Part shown: piece by piece, positions 15,946-24,373 of the stretch | How the letters are laid out: every line of letters begins with the position of its first letter | Position numbering within the stretch: position 1 is the first letter of the stretch | NCBI GenBank assembly: GCA_027064515.1 | Contig: JAMOPL010000120.1 | Span: 1 to 35,030 of the forward strand | Direction of reading: 5' to 3' | DNA length: 35,030 nucleotides | From: Sulfurimonas sp. | GTDB lineage: Bacteria > Campylobacterota > Campylobacteria > Campylobacterales > Sulfurimonadaceae | Notes under the pieces: model-generated | What the model was told of the DNA's origin: nothing | Seen by the model: only the letters and a program-made list of their open reading frames with translations | Database searches by the model: none | Made by a program: the position numbers and the translations under genes

Positions 15946-16842
15946 TTAAATTTTCTTTTCTTTTTTTAGCTTTTTATACCAAGTACTATGGAGATATTTT
16001 ACCTCTTCTTCCTCTTTATAACCAGTAATTATACTATGCACAGCACCCTTTATAGCGAATAACGACATATAAATATGTGTAAAAAACAATGCCATAACTA
16101 CAAATGCTAACACATTATGTGTAATTGCAGTTGCTCTCAATAAATCAATTTGAGAAATACCAAATAATTTAGCAATTCCATAATCAAAATCTTGCAAATA
16201 CATAAAAGCACCGGTAATAATCATCACTATTCCACCAAGTGTTGCTACCCAAAACCACATTTTTTGACCTGCATTAAATTTACCTGCAGGAATCTCTTTT
16301 ATTTCTTTACTTAAATACCCACCTAAAATAAACATCCATTTGATATCATCAGATGTTGGTAGCATATCTTTAAACCAAAATAGGAACATTGGGATTACAG
16401 AAATAGTAAATAGAATTGTTGCTAATCCATGTAAGTGTCTAGCATATTCTATAATTGTGCCACCACCTAAATACTTACCAAATACTATCATTAAGCCCGT
16501 AGGAACTATTATAACAAATGCAATAACTGCAAAAAGATGAATAATTCTTTTAAAAGCTGAAAATGCATAAATTTTAACTCCGCCATGTGAAAATACTTTA
16601 GGTCCTACTATTAAATAATGTAAAAAAAACACAAAAGGAACTCCTATAAGTATTCCAAAGAATATTTTATAAAAATATTGACTTTGTAATTTAACAAATA
16701 AAGGTCCCAAATGTAAAGAATTCTCTTTTCCATATTCTAATATATTAGTTAGTCTCATGTTACCCCATATTTGACTATCAGTTGCATAAGCAACTGTAGC
16801 CAACAATATAGCAGCAATAAAGAGAAACATAAACTTTCTCAT
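15946..16842 (-). CDS. fdhC: Formate dehydrogenase cytochrome b subunit (gamma)
   Basis: The 298-residue membrane subunit anchors FdhAB to the periplasmic face and passes electrons through b hemes to quinone. A cleavable-looking N-terminal segment (MRKFMFLFIAAILLATVAYA) is followed by a periplasmic stretch and four or five membrane helices. Candidate heme His residues sit in 'HLFAVIAFVIIV', 'EYARHLHGLATILF' and 'ITHNVLAFVVMALFFTHIY'. The C-terminus is short and charged. It follows fdhB by 10 bases and ends the fdh operon before a strong terminator. Family and role are clear. Confidence 0.93.
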   Translation of the reverse strand: MRKFMFLFIAAILLATVAYATDSQIWGNMRLTNILEYGKENSLHLGPLFVKLQSQYFYKIFFGILIGVPFVFFLHYLIVGPKVFSHGGVKIYAFSAFKRIIHLFAVIAFVIIVPTGLMIVFGKYLGGGTIIEYARHLHGLATILFTISVIPMFLFWFKDMLPTSDDIKWMFILGGYLSKEIKEIPAGKFNAGQKMWFWVATLGGIVMIITGAFMYLQDFDYGIAKLFGISQIDLLRATAITHNVLAFVVMALFFTHIYMSLFAIKGAVHSIITGYKEEEEVKYLHSTWYKKLKKEKKI

Positions 16843-16852
16843 TATTTATCCT

Positions 16853-17449
16853 TTATTTGTATGCTTTATCCCATCCATAAGGAGCACCTTGAACACCTTT
16901 GCCTCTAGAGGCAACTCGTTTTCTATATATTTTGGAAACTTCTTGTTCATCTCCAACTATTAAAGCTTTTGTAGAACACATAGCAGCACAAATAGGTACT
17001 TTGCCCTCTGCAATTCTATTTTGTCCATAAAGTTCTCTCTCTTTTGCACTATTTGTTTCTTCTGGTCCACCAGCACACATAGTACATTTATCCATAACCC
17101 CTTTAGTGCCAAAAGCACCATCTCTAGGAAACTGAGGAGCTCCAAATGGACATGCATATAAACAATACCCACAACCAATACATTTTTCTTTATCATGAAG
17201 AACTATTCCATCCTCTCTGATATAAAAACAATCCACTGGACAAACTTGCTCACAAGGAGCATCAGTACAATGCATACAGGCAACTGAAGTTGAAAATTCT
17301 TTTCCAAAAATACCCTCATTTAGAGTCACAACTTTTCTTCTACTTATACCAACAGGAAGCTCGTGAGCTTCAGCACAGGCAACAGTACAACCATTACACT
17401 CTATACATCTCTCTTCGTCACAATAAAATTTCATTCTAGCATAATTCAT
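16853..17449 (-). CDS. fdhB: Formate dehydrogenase iron-sulfur subunit (beta)
   Basis: This 198-residue ferredoxin-type subunit relays electrons from FdhA to the cytochrome b. It has four cysteine clusters for four [4Fe-4S] centres: 'CIECNGCTVAC', 'CMHCTDAPCEQVCP', 'CIGCGYCLYACPFG' and 'CTMC' with 'CAAMC' later. There is no Tat signal, as expected for a partner carried out with FdhA, and no C-terminal membrane anchor, so FdhC provides the anchor. A strong GGGGGTGA ribosome site precedes the ATG, 10 bases after fdhA. Confidence 0.95.
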   Translation of the reverse strand: MNYARMKFYCDEERCIECNGCTVACAEAHELPVGISRRKVVTLNEGIFGKEFSTSVACMHCTDAPCEQVCPVDCFYIREDGIVLHDKEKCIGCGYCLYACPFGAPQFPRDGAFGTKGVMDKCTMCAGGPEETNSAKERELYGQNRIAEGKVPICAAMCSTKALIVGDEQEVSKIYRKRVASRGKGVQGAPYGWDKAYK

Positions 17450-17459
17450 CTCTCACCCC

Positions 17460-20291
17460 CTACGCTTTTTCTATGCGGCATAATCCGCCTTTAGTTTCAG
17501 GTAACTGAGTGATGATATCATAACCATAGTTTGTAACAGTATTTGCACTCTCACCAACAGCATAAGGTTCTGTTCCCTCAGGATAGTTTCCTGTTCTATC
17601 TTCACCCTGAAAGAATCCAGCAAAGTGAAATGGTATAAATACCCTATCTTCACCTACACTGTAAGAGTAGTGAGCTTTAACCTTTATCTTAGTGCCTTCC
17701 GGTGAATGAATCCACATCATGTCTCCATTCCTAATGCCGTGATTTGCAGCCAGATTTGGATTTATGTCACAGAACATTTCAGGAGTAAGAGCAGATAGAT
17801 ATTTACTAGCTCTCGTTTCAAGTCCGGCACCACTCATATTTACAAGTCGCGCTGTAATCAAATTGATAGGGAATTCTTTGCTCCAATTTTCTTTGTTTTG
17901 AACACTTGCATATTTCGTATCCACTCTATAGTGATTTGGCTTATCTTTATAGGTTGGATATTTCTTAACCAAATCTTCTCTTGGTGAGTGAATTGGCTCT
18001 CTGTGCATAGGAATCTGATCAGGGAATGTCCATACTTTTGCCCTTGCTTTTGCATTTCCATAAGGTGCAATTCCTCTTTCCATACATTTTTGGGCAATTA
18101 TATTACTTGTATCAACTTTCCAGTTTTTACCAATTCTTTTTTTCTCACTTGCAGTTAATTTAATACCAAGGACTTCTTCAATATTGTCTGCTGTAATTTC
18201 AGGGTAACCATCTGGATTTGCTGAATCTTTTGGTGCTGAATTTTTACCTGCTAATAAACTTACTCCATCATGCTCAAGACCAAATCTATTTCTAAATCCC
18301 ATACCACCTTCTTTTACACTTCTATTTATATCGTATAAAATAGGGCTTCCACTATGTGTTTCAGTCCATACAGGCCATGGTAATCCATAATATTCACCTT
18401 TAACTGGTCCAATTCCTCTAAGACTTACTTCATCAAATAGATGCCAATTATCAGTATGGAATTTTAATCTTTTAGATGTCCAACCAGTTAAACCGATAGT
18501 TTTAATAATTCTTGCAATTTCATCTGTTGCATCTTCAGGAAATTTAAAAGATTTTTTATTTTCTTTTATTAACATACCTTTTGTATATTCTTCATAAAAA
18601 CCTAATCTTTTTGCAAGTTCAAACATAATTTCATGATCTGGCTTACTTTCATACATAGGTTCTACTACTTTATATCTCCATTGAGCTGAACGATTTGTAG
18701 CAGTAACTGAACCACTAGACTCAAATTGAGTAGCAGCTGGAAGTATAAATACATCATCTTTTTTATCTGTTAACATTGCAGCTTCATTTACAAATGGATC
18801 TGCTAATACTATTAACTCTAAATTATCTAATGCTTCTTTTACTTTGGCTTGTTGTGCAATTGATGTAATACCATTACCCATTACAAATAATGCTTTTAAG
18901 TTTGTCCCTGCATTATCTATCTTATCTTCACCTGGTCTTCCAGCTAACACACCTGAATACCATTTTGCTAAAGTAAATCCTTTTGCATTCATCCATTTTT
19001 TAGATTTAAATCTTCCTTTAAGCCATTCATAGTCAACTCCCCAAGATTTTGCAAAGTATTTCCAAGAACCATCTTTAAGTCCGTAGTATCCTGGTAGAGT
19101 ATGCGATAAACAACACATATCCGTTGCACCTTGAACATTATCATGACCTCTTAAGATATTACATCCACCACCTTCTACTCCCATATTTCCTAAACATAGT
19201 TGTAAAATTGGAGCCATTCTTGTATTTGATGAACCAATTGAGTGTTGAGTAAGTCCCATAGCCCATATTAAAGTACCTGGAGTAGATTTTGCATAAACTC
19301 TAGTTATTTGCATAAGTAATTCTTCAGATACCCCTGTAACATCAGCTACTTTTTTAGGATTCCATTTTTTTGCTTCTTTTTTAATATCTTCTACACCATA
19401 AACTCTATCGTTGATAAAGTTCTTATCTTCCCATCCATTTTTAAATATAATATGTAGCATACCATACATAAATGGAATATCAGTTCCTGGTCTAATTTGT
19501 GCAAAATAATCAGCTTTTGCAGCTGTTTTTGTCATTCGCGGATCAACTACAATTATCTGAGCATTATTTCTTTCTTTTGCTTTTAAGAAATGTCCAAAAC
19601 CAACTGGATGGTTTACTGCTGGATTTGCTCCAAATATAATAATAGCTTTCGCATTTTGGATATCTCCAAGTGAGTTTGTCATAGCGCCATAACCCCATGT
19701 ATTCGCCACACCGGCGACTGTTGCACTATGTCAAATTCTAGCTTGATGATCTATATTGTTTGTCCCATACATTGCAGCAAATTTTCTAAAATAATATGCT
19801 TGCTCTGTACTCATTTTTGCTGAACCTAAAAAGATTGTACTGTCTGGTCCGCTTGTTTCTCTTAAACTATTCAATTTTTTTGAAATTCGATCATAAGCTG
19901 TATCCCAACTGATTCGCTTCCACTGACCATTTTCTTTTACCATTGGATATTTAAGTCTTGCTTCTGATCTAACCATATCGATCATATCAGCACCTTTACA
20001 ACAATGTCCACCTTTACTAATTGGATGGTCTTGTGCTACTTCTTGTCTTACCCATACACCATTTTGAACCTCTGCTGTAATTCCACAACCTACTGAACAT
20101 GAAGTACATATTGTTCTTACTTTTTTAGATCCAGGAAATGGGTTTTTTACCTCTTCTTCCGTTGCTGCTCTTGTTACATTTCCACTAGCAATTGCACTAG
20201 TAGCTCCAAACGCGCCTGCAATTGCAGCCATTTTTAGAAATGAACGACGACCCACCTTGGTCGATAGAGCATCTTTTGTATTTGTATTCAT
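17460..20291 (-). CDS. fdhA: Periplasmic selenocysteine formate dehydrogenase, catalytic subunit (Sec187)
   Basis: FdhA oxidises formate to CO2 at a W/Mo bis-pterin centre. The ORF track splits it into 19731-20291 and 17460-19709 at an in-frame UGA (19733-19731). Joined, it is 943 residues with selenocysteine at 187 in 'NIDHQARI-U-HSATVAGVANTWGYG', exactly where the family places the catalytic residue. The N-terminus is a Tat leader ('GRRSFLKMAAIAG'). A [4Fe-4S] motif follows: 'CTSCSVGCG' with 'GHCCKG'. Bases after the UGA fold as a SECIS hairpin. The last 600 bases are clearly richer in GC than the middle of the gene (see findings). The Mo/W operon next door supplies its cofactor. Confidence 0.97.
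19703..19733 (-). promoter_or_regulatory. fdhA UGA codon with bacterial SECIS hairpin
   Basis: After the UGA (19733-19731), TCGCC (19717-19713) pairs with GGCGA (19707-19703) around the loop GGTGT. The loop begins 18 bases after the UGA and contains a GU, the SelB-recognised feature of E. coli fdhF and fdnG SECIS elements. Confidence 0.85.
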
Positions 20292-20322
20292 ACTTTAGAA
20301 TCTCCTTTATAATTTATTTAAT

Positions 20323-20523
20323 TTATACAGCTGAACTGTAAAAATCTTCCCAAGCTTTTGTTTTTTTGTAAGTTATCTCTTTTTTAGGTGAATGACCTAC
20401 AACAACACCGTTTGAACTATATGGCTTTTTATTTCCACTTGCTAATGCACCAACAGCACCAACAGTTACTGCTGCGGCACCAACACCCATAAGCTTTTTT
20501 AAAAAGCCTCGTCTATTTTCCAT
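20323..20523 (-). CDS. Small Tat-signal protein of formate dehydrogenase regions
   Basis: A 66-residue protein with a twin-arginine leader (MENRRGFLKKLMGVGAAAVTVGAVG) and a short mature part ending 'TKAWEDFYSSAV'. This matches the small 'formate dehydrogenase region Tat target' family that nearly always lies just before fdhA in Campylobacterota and relatives. It has no cofactor motif; a role in assembly or export of FdhAB is proposed for the family but not shown. It lies 31 bases before fdhA and downstream of the hairpins at 20571-20621, so those would control it together with fdhABC. Confidence 0.85.
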   Translation of the reverse strand: MENRRGFLKKLMGVGAAAVTVGAVGALASGNKKPYSSNGVVVGHSPKKEITYKKTKAWEDFYSSAV

Positions 20524-20570
20524 AATAAGCTCCCCTTTTCATAAATTTACCTTATAAATACATAATTTAA

Positions 20571-20621
20571 AAGGCTACATAAAATAACTACTATTATCTT
20601 ATGTAGCCTTTAGGGCTACAT
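20571..20621 (-). terminator. Two mutually exclusive hairpins between the torD-like gene and fdh (attenuator-like)
   Basis: In the leftward transcript, segment 1 (20621-20614, ATGTAGCC) can pair with segment 2 (20608-20601, GGCTACAT) over a 5-base loop, or segment 2 can pair with segment 3 (20580-20573). The 2-3 hairpin extends to 12 bp and is followed by TTTT, so it looks like a terminator. Segment 1 includes the stop codon of the torD-like gene. Confidence 0.65.
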
Positions 20622-21401
20622 CTCACTTAAACCATTCTCATCTTCAAAATAATCATCTTCTAAAGCACAACTTTGCATTACAGATTCAGCTGCTTTATTA
20701 AGTCTGTTCTGTGCCCTTCTTTTTTCTTCTTCTGTACTTATAAATGTACAAGATTCTTGCGATTTTTTTCTATCTGTCTCTTTTGGTTTTGGTTTTTTTA
20801 CATCAAAATATAATCGTTCAAATTCCATAAATGCATTAAGTACTATAGCCAATGACTTATATACGTTTGATTTATCATGTTCGTATAATTCAATTATAAA
20901 TTGATCTATAAATTCATTAATAACTTCTGCAAATAAACAATGTTGTAAGGTTTCATATGAAGTTTCACCTTGGATAATAAGTTCTACTAATTCATACATA
21001 AAAGTAACTAAAAAACTAACACTATCTTCTGTTTCTTTAAATACTTTTTCATTTCTTCTTATTCTAGTTTTTCCTAAAAAATTTCGAACTTCTAATGTTT
21101 TTTTACCACTTTCAAATCCTTCTTCATAAAATGAAGCTGTAGTTCTTATATTTTTTGTTACAGGATTATGAAAAATTTCATCGTATTCTTTTATTAATAA
21201 TTCTTTTCCACCAATATTTAAAAACTCTTTGATCTCTTTTAATGCTTCACAAGAGTTCTCATCTAATGGATTTTGTATCAAAATATCAATTATCTCTATT
21301 ACATTTGCAAATCTATCTTCAGATTCAGTAAAAACCAACATTTGACTTAGTAAGCCATAATATAATGATCTTGCTGGATTTATATCATCTTGTTTTTTCA
21401 T
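20616..21401 (-). CDS. TorD-like chaperone for formate dehydrogenase
   Basis: A 261-residue soluble helical protein of the TorD/DmsD family. These proteins bind the Tat leader of molybdoenzymes and help cofactor insertion. 'ARSLYYGLLSQMLVF' at the N-terminus, 'LLIKEYDEIFHNP' and 'TTASFYEEGFESGK' are the usual blocks, including the 'Y..lF..P' and 'S.Y..e' patterns. After about residue 200 there is a charged, low-complexity tail ('KPKPKETDRKKSQES') and an acidic end, longer than in TorD itself but seen in the Campylobacterota fdh version. It starts 2 bases after the ferredoxin-type gene and its likely client is FdhA. Confidence 0.85.
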   Translation of the reverse strand: MKKQDDINPARSLYYGLLSQMLVFTESEDRFANVIEIIDILIQNPLDENSCEALKEIKEFLNIGGKELLIKEYDEIFHNPVTKNIRTTASFYEEGFESGKKTLEVRNFLGKTRIRRNEKVFKETEDSVSFLVTFMYELVELIIQGETSYETLQHCLFAEVINEFIDQFIIELYEHDKSNVYKSLAIVLNAFMEFERLYFDVKKPKPKETDRKKSQESCTFISTEEEKRRAQNRLNKAAESVMQSCALEDDYFEDENGLSEM

Positions 21402-21403
21402 TT

Positions 21404-23089
21404 TTAACCCTTTATTTCATTTTGTTTATTTAAATATTCTTGTAAAGTTACTTTTGGTTTACAATCAGCACAACAATATAATGCTCTTATTCTTGCTTTA
21501 TCATCTCCAAATCTAGGTGCCATTATACTTGCAATTTTTTCTATAGATTTTACTGTGGCAAATTCAATTCCGCATTCAACACACTTAAATAACTCATCTT
21601 TAGCCATAATATTTTTTATGAAATATTTTTTATTTAATTCTATCTCATCGTATATAACCTCCAAACAATCTTTTTCTGGACAGATAAATTCACAATATCC
21701 ACAGTCAGTACAAAGAGATGGATTAAATCTTAAACTATTATCCTCAGGGTGAGCAGTAAGGGCTTTAACATTACAAGCACCAACACATGCTAAACATAAA
21801 GTACAATTTGATTCTTTTATTTTTATATTTCCATAATGAATATGCTCACCAGTTTTTATAATACCTAAATCATCATCTCCCACTAAATGAAATAATCTAT
21901 AAGTAAAGATTTCTCTTTTATCTAAATCTTGGTCATAATGATTAAATTTACACTCGCTTAAATCTTCTAAATTATTTTGAGCATCTATAAGCTCTTCTTC
22001 ATCCATACAGACATATATTGCCTTTTTATTATATTTTCTTTGAAAAATTTCATTAATTAATGTAATTGCATCTCCTGTTCCTTTAGAGATAAAATCTGTA
22101 TAAAATATTATTGGTTTACCACTTGTTTGAAGTAATATTAAAAAATGCACTTCATCTAAAAATTTTCTACCTTCTATAGCCAAAGGTAAAATATTTTTTT
22201 CTAAAGATGGATGAAAATTATCATTTATTAGTTGTTCTGGTATTACTAAGGCTACAGTATCTTCATAAAATGAAGCGATTTGAGAGAATAAACTTCTAGG
22301 CATTTGAGTAAAATCTAATGCACCAGATGGGCATACACTTACACATCCTCCACATCCATGACAATCAATATTTGAAAATTCTAAATGTTTTTGTTCATCT
22401 ATTTTCATAATTGCCACAGTTGGGCATACATCAGCACATTTCCCACAAATTTCTGTCTGTCTTTCATGGTATTGGCATATATCAGGATTATACTTTATAT
22501 AATTTTTATATTTATATTCAGGGATATTATTTTTAATTGTATCTAATATATTTTCTATATCTTCAATATTTGGATCATATACGCCATTTTGTTTAGTTGC
22601 AAAATATGGCGCATCAAACCATATCATTTGATCTGTTTGCAAAGAGATATTATCTTCATTTTTTTTAATGGTTATTTTTAAATTCCCAATATGACCATCT
22701 ACATCCAATATATCTGTTGGCTTAAATATAAATAAGTCAAATTCATTTTCATTTAATTTTGATATTATCGAATCTATCTCTAATTTATTATCTGAAATAA
22801 TAAATAGTTTTTTACCAACTTCCTGACTATAATCAAGATCCAAAGAAGAATCATATTTTTCAAGTCTTATATCATAAAGTTTTTTTATATTAGTTATTTT
22901 ATTACTAATATCATCTTTTGTATTATCAATATACATATTTATTTCTGGTGCATAAATTAAAGAGTGTTTACTTTTGCAATTTGAAATTAAATACTCAGAA
23001 GATAAGTTTAAGTTATCTACAATATGGATTGATTCATCTAATGGAAAGTCTAATGGTGAGTCGTTATAAAATAAATAAGCTTGTTTCAT
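21404..23089 (-). CDS. Multi-[4Fe-4S] ferredoxin-type protein of the fdh operon
   Basis: A 561-residue protein without signal peptide. The first 195 residues have no motif I recognise. Then come ferredoxin-like clusters: 'CGKCADVCP', 'CHGCGGCVSVCP', and after a second linker domain 'CTLCLACVGAC' and 'CTDCGYCEFICPEKDC'. The C-terminus has two CxxC pairs ('CVEC', 'CADC') around 'IASIMAPRFGDDKARIRALYC', possibly a zinc or extra Fe-S site. Proteins like this accompany fdh operons in Campylobacterota. It is cytoplasmic, so it may be an electron carrier for a cytoplasmic process or an assembly factor. It is the first gene of the leftward fdh operon, behind a 9-bp inverted repeat. Confidence 0.85.
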   Translation of the reverse strand: MKQAYLFYNDSPLDFPLDESIHIVDNLNLSSEYLISNCKSKHSLIYAPEINMYIDNTKDDISNKITNIKKLYDIRLEKYDSSLDLDYSQEVGKKLFIISDNKLEIDSIISKLNENEFDLFIFKPTDILDVDGHIGNLKITIKKNEDNISLQTDQMIWFDAPYFATKQNGVYDPNIEDIENILDTIKNNIPEYKYKNYIKYNPDICQYHERQTEICGKCADVCPTVAIMKIDEQKHLEFSNIDCHGCGGCVSVCPSGALDFTQMPRSLFSQIASFYEDTVALVIPEQLINDNFHPSLEKNILPLAIEGRKFLDEVHFLILLQTSGKPIIFYTDFISKGTGDAITLINEIFQRKYNKKAIYVCMDEEELIDAQNNLEDLSECKFNHYDQDLDKREIFTYRLFHLVGDDDLGIIKTGEHIHYGNIKIKESNCTLCLACVGACNVKALTAHPEDNSLRFNPSLCTDCGYCEFICPEKDCLEVIYDEIELNKKYFIKNIMAKDELFKCVECGIEFATVKSIEKIASIMAPRFGDDKARIRALYCCADCKPKVTLQEYLNKQNEIKG

Positions 23090-23097
23090 TCTTTTCC

Positions 23098-23121
23098 TTT
23101 GGTAAAAGACTGTTTACCAAA
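23098..23121. promoter_or_regulatory. 9-bp inverted repeat next to the ribosome site of the ferredoxin-type gene
   Basis: TTTGGTAAA (23098-23106) and TTTACCAAA (23113-23121) are perfect inverted repeats with a 6-base spacer. The left arm ends beside the AAAGGA ribosome site of the first fdh operon gene (start 23089). It may be an operator or an RNA hairpin that limits translation. Confidence 0.6.
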
Positions 23122-23175
23122 TTTTAGTCCTTTATAACTTAATTATTACTGAATAGTAAAACAAAACTCATTTCT

Positions 23176-23194
23176 TACAATATTGTAGTATAAT
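23176..23194 (+). promoter_or_regulatory. Promoter of the binding protein/kinase/regulator operon with adjacent palindrome
   Basis: TATAAT at 23189-23194 lies 27 bases before the GTG start at 23222. Directly upstream is the 12-bp palindrome TACAATATTGTA (23176-23187), which takes the place of a spacer and may bind a regulator. No good -35 box is seen, which is common in Campylobacterota. Confidence 0.5.
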
Positions 23195-23221
23195 AAACAA
23201 ACAAATATTAAAGAGGTTGGT

Positions 23222-24373
23222 GTGAAAAAGGTTGTTTTTCTTTGCGTAGTAATAGTTATTTCTTTATATTTCTTTATATCTAAAAAATCAGATTATAAAG
23301 AGATAATATTTGGCTCTTCCCTTTCTATTCAAGGAACAAATAAGCAATTAGGGAATGAGGTTGTAGAAGGTATAAATACGTATTTCAAATATATAAACGA
23401 TAATAATGGTATTAAAAATAAAAGTATAAAATTTATATATTATGATGACAAATACGAGCCACAAAACACTCTTGTAAATACTAAAAAATTAATAAAGAAT
23501 AAAAATCTTTTTGGATTACTTGGATATATAGGAACTCCAACAGTTAAAAAGATTTTACCTATTATTGGAGATATTCCATTTATAGCACCATACACAGGTG
23601 CTTCTTTTTTAAGAACAACTACAAAAACAAATATTATAAATCTTAGAAGTTCATACAAAGAAGAGATAGAAAGTATTGTTAACTATTTATATGATAGTAA
23701 ACATATAAGAAGATTTGCAATATTTTATCAAAATGATGATTATGGAATAGATAATTACAATGCCATTGTAGAAGCATTAAATAAAAAAAATTTAAAACTC
23801 ACCGGAGAAGGGACATATAAAAGAAATACTTTATCTATTAAACATGCCTTATTAGAGATAAAAAAGACAAATCCACAAGCTATAATACTTGCAGGCGCTT
23901 ACAAACCAAGTGCAATTTTTATAAAACATGTAAGAGAAAATTTTACAAATAATGTTATATTTGTACCTATATCTTTTGTAAATGCAAATGCACTAATAAA
24001 AGAATTAGATTATAAAGGCATAAATATAATTTTTTCACAAACAGTTCCTTCTTATACTAATAAAAATTTATTAATCGCGCAAGAATATTTAGAATTATTA
24101 CAAAAATATTATCCAAATTCTAAGCCATCATTTGCATCCTTTGAAGGATTTATTTCTGCTAAAATTGTAGTAAGAGCTTTAAGAAATATCAAAGGTGATA
24201 TAACTCAAGATAAATTTTTAAATAACTTAAAAAATTTTAGAGATTTAGATTTAGATGGCATTACAATAAATTATAAAAATAATCAATTATTAAATCAAGT
24301 TTATTTACTATATTTTAAAAATAAAAAATTTTATCAAATAAATGGAAAAAAGAGCAATGATAATTGCATATAA
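23222..24373 (+). CDS. Periplasmic ligand-binding protein of the branched-chain amino acid type (sensor partner)
   Basis: The protein has 383 residues, a GTG start and a good AGAGG ribosome site. An N-terminal hydrophobic segment (residues about 4-18) anchors or exports it. The body matches the type I periplasmic-binding fold (LivJ/AmiC-like, peripl_BP_6): 'FGSSLSIQGTNKQLGNEVVEGI' at the start, 'GLLGYIGTPTVKKILPII', 'FAIFYQNDDYGIDNYNAIVEAL' and 'PQAIILAGAYKPSAIFIKH'. No ABC permease or ATPase of this type is nearby. Its gene runs straight into a histidine kinase gene, so it probably presents a ligand to the kinase, as in other sensor systems with a detached binding protein. Ligand unknown; formate or a related acid is a guess from context. 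Confidence 0.8.
   Translation: MKKVVFLCVVIVISLYFFISKKSDYKEIIFGSSLSIQGTNKQLGNEVVEGINTYFKYINDNNGIKNKSIKFIYYDDKYEPQNTLVNTKKLIKNKNLFGLLGYIGTPTVKKILPIIGDIPFIAPYTGASFLRTTTKTNIINLRSSYKEEIESIVNYLYDSKHIRRFAIFYQNDDYGIDNYNAIVEALNKKNLKLTGEGTYKRNTLSIKHALLEIKKTNPQAIILAGAYKPSAIFIKHVRENFTNNVIFVPISFVNANALIKELDYKGINIIFSQTVPSYTNKNLLIAQEYLELLQKYYPNSKPSFASFEGFISAKIVVRALRNIKGDITQDKFLNNLKNFRDLDLDGITINYKNNQLLNQVYLLYFKNKKFYQINGKKSNDNCI

Noticed and set aside
19710-19733. Stop codon in fdhA read as a nonsense mutation or two separate genes
   Set aside because: The UGA lies exactly at the catalytic Sec position, is followed by a SECIS hairpin, and the window encodes the full Sec machinery.
23440-23658. 72-residue ORF inside the binding protein gene
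   Set aside because: It runs antisense through a conserved periplasmic-binding frame and has no start signals.
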